Assembly: GCA_018697195.1 (NCBI GenBank)
Contig: CM031859.1
Coordinates: 55,641,262 to 55,705,261 of the forward strand
Length of the DNA: 64,000 nt
Reading direction: 5' to 3'
Source: Certhia americana
Taxonomy: Eukaryota > Chordata > Aves > Passeriformes > Certhiidae
Shown here one piece after another: positions 63,755 to 64,000 of this stretch. How positions within the stretch are numbered: the first letter of the stretch is position 1; the number at the start of each line of letters is the position of its first letter. Both the position numbers and the translations under genes were made by a program. The notes beneath the pieces were generated by a model, which had not been told where the DNA came from, made no database searches, and saw nothing but the letters and a program-made list of their open reading frames with translations.

Positions 63755-64000
63755 ACCGTATATGCTCCTGTGAGGCACCGGGGGGGGTCCCTTTGGCAGC
63801 CCTCGGCCGCTCAAAAACCCGCCCAAAAACCCCTCCGGGCCACCTCTCCTGTCCTTCCCTCCCGCGCAATTCTCGCGTTGTTTTTCCCGCACGCGGGTCG
63901 CTGCCCCGTCACCACCGCCGCCGCCGTGCACACACACGGACCACAACACGCACACGCAGTCCGCCCCCTGGCCAATGGCAGCCTCCAACACGTAGGCCTG
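63755..64000 (+). promoter_or_regulatory. Start of a CpG-rich segment, presumed PCMT1 promoter
   Basis: GC- and CpG-content rises sharply to the right edge. A GC-rich CCGCCCCCTGG is followed by GGCCAATGG (CCAAT box on plus at 63973-63977). In amniotes PCMT1 (+) follows NUP43 (-) here. No PCMT1 coding sequence is visible in the window, so the link is from synteny only. Confidence 0.4.

Overview
The window is nuclear DNA from a vertebrate, almost certainly a passerine bird. Split genes with canonical GT/AG introns encode proteins close to the human and chicken family members. The interspersed repeats are CR1 LINE fragments plus one short element with a tRNA-Ile-like head and a CR1 tail at 7.58-7.72 kb, an architecture typical of the passerine SINE TguSINE1. 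Gene order matches the conserved amniote block GINM1(+) - KATNA1(-) - LATS1(-) - NUP43(-) - [PCMT1(+)]. Family comparisons are from memory, without database searches.

Layout. 1-3.05 kb: last two coding exons and 3'UTR of GINM1 (+). 3.05-6.3 kb: tail-to-tail intergenic spacer. 6.3-24.7 kb: KATNA1 (-), ten coding exons giving a complete 492-residue katanin p60 AAA ATPase, with a non-coding first exon in a CpG island. 24.81-24.88 kb: tRNA-Gly(GCC) (-) just upstream of that island. About 26-48.4 kb: LATS1 (-), seven coding exons giving a complete 1138-residue Hippo-pathway kinase, with a long 3'UTR and a CpG-island promoter. 49.1-58.4 kb: NUP43 (-), eight coding exons for a WD40 nucleoporin. 58.7-63.7 kb: gene-poor spacer with an eroded retroviral LTR and a weak U4-like match. 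63.75-64.0 kb: start of another CpG-rich segment, probably the PCMT1 promoter.

The genes do not form a pathway. KATNA1 severs microtubules, LATS1 is the Hippo kinase that inhibits YAP/TAZ, NUP43 is a Y-complex nuclear pore and kinetochore subunit, and GINM1 is a glycosylated membrane protein. They are linked by ancient synteny.

The most notable observation is that NUP43 exons 1-3 are recognisable, with plausible splice sites, but are cut by many 1-2 nt insertions and deletions. NUP43 exons 4-8 and every exon of KATNA1 and LATS1 are frame-perfect. This fits an unpolished long-read gap fill (two long poly-G runs lie in the same right-hand part of the window) better than a dead gene. I found no previously undescribed biological system; most of the rest is ordinary intron or intergenic sequence.
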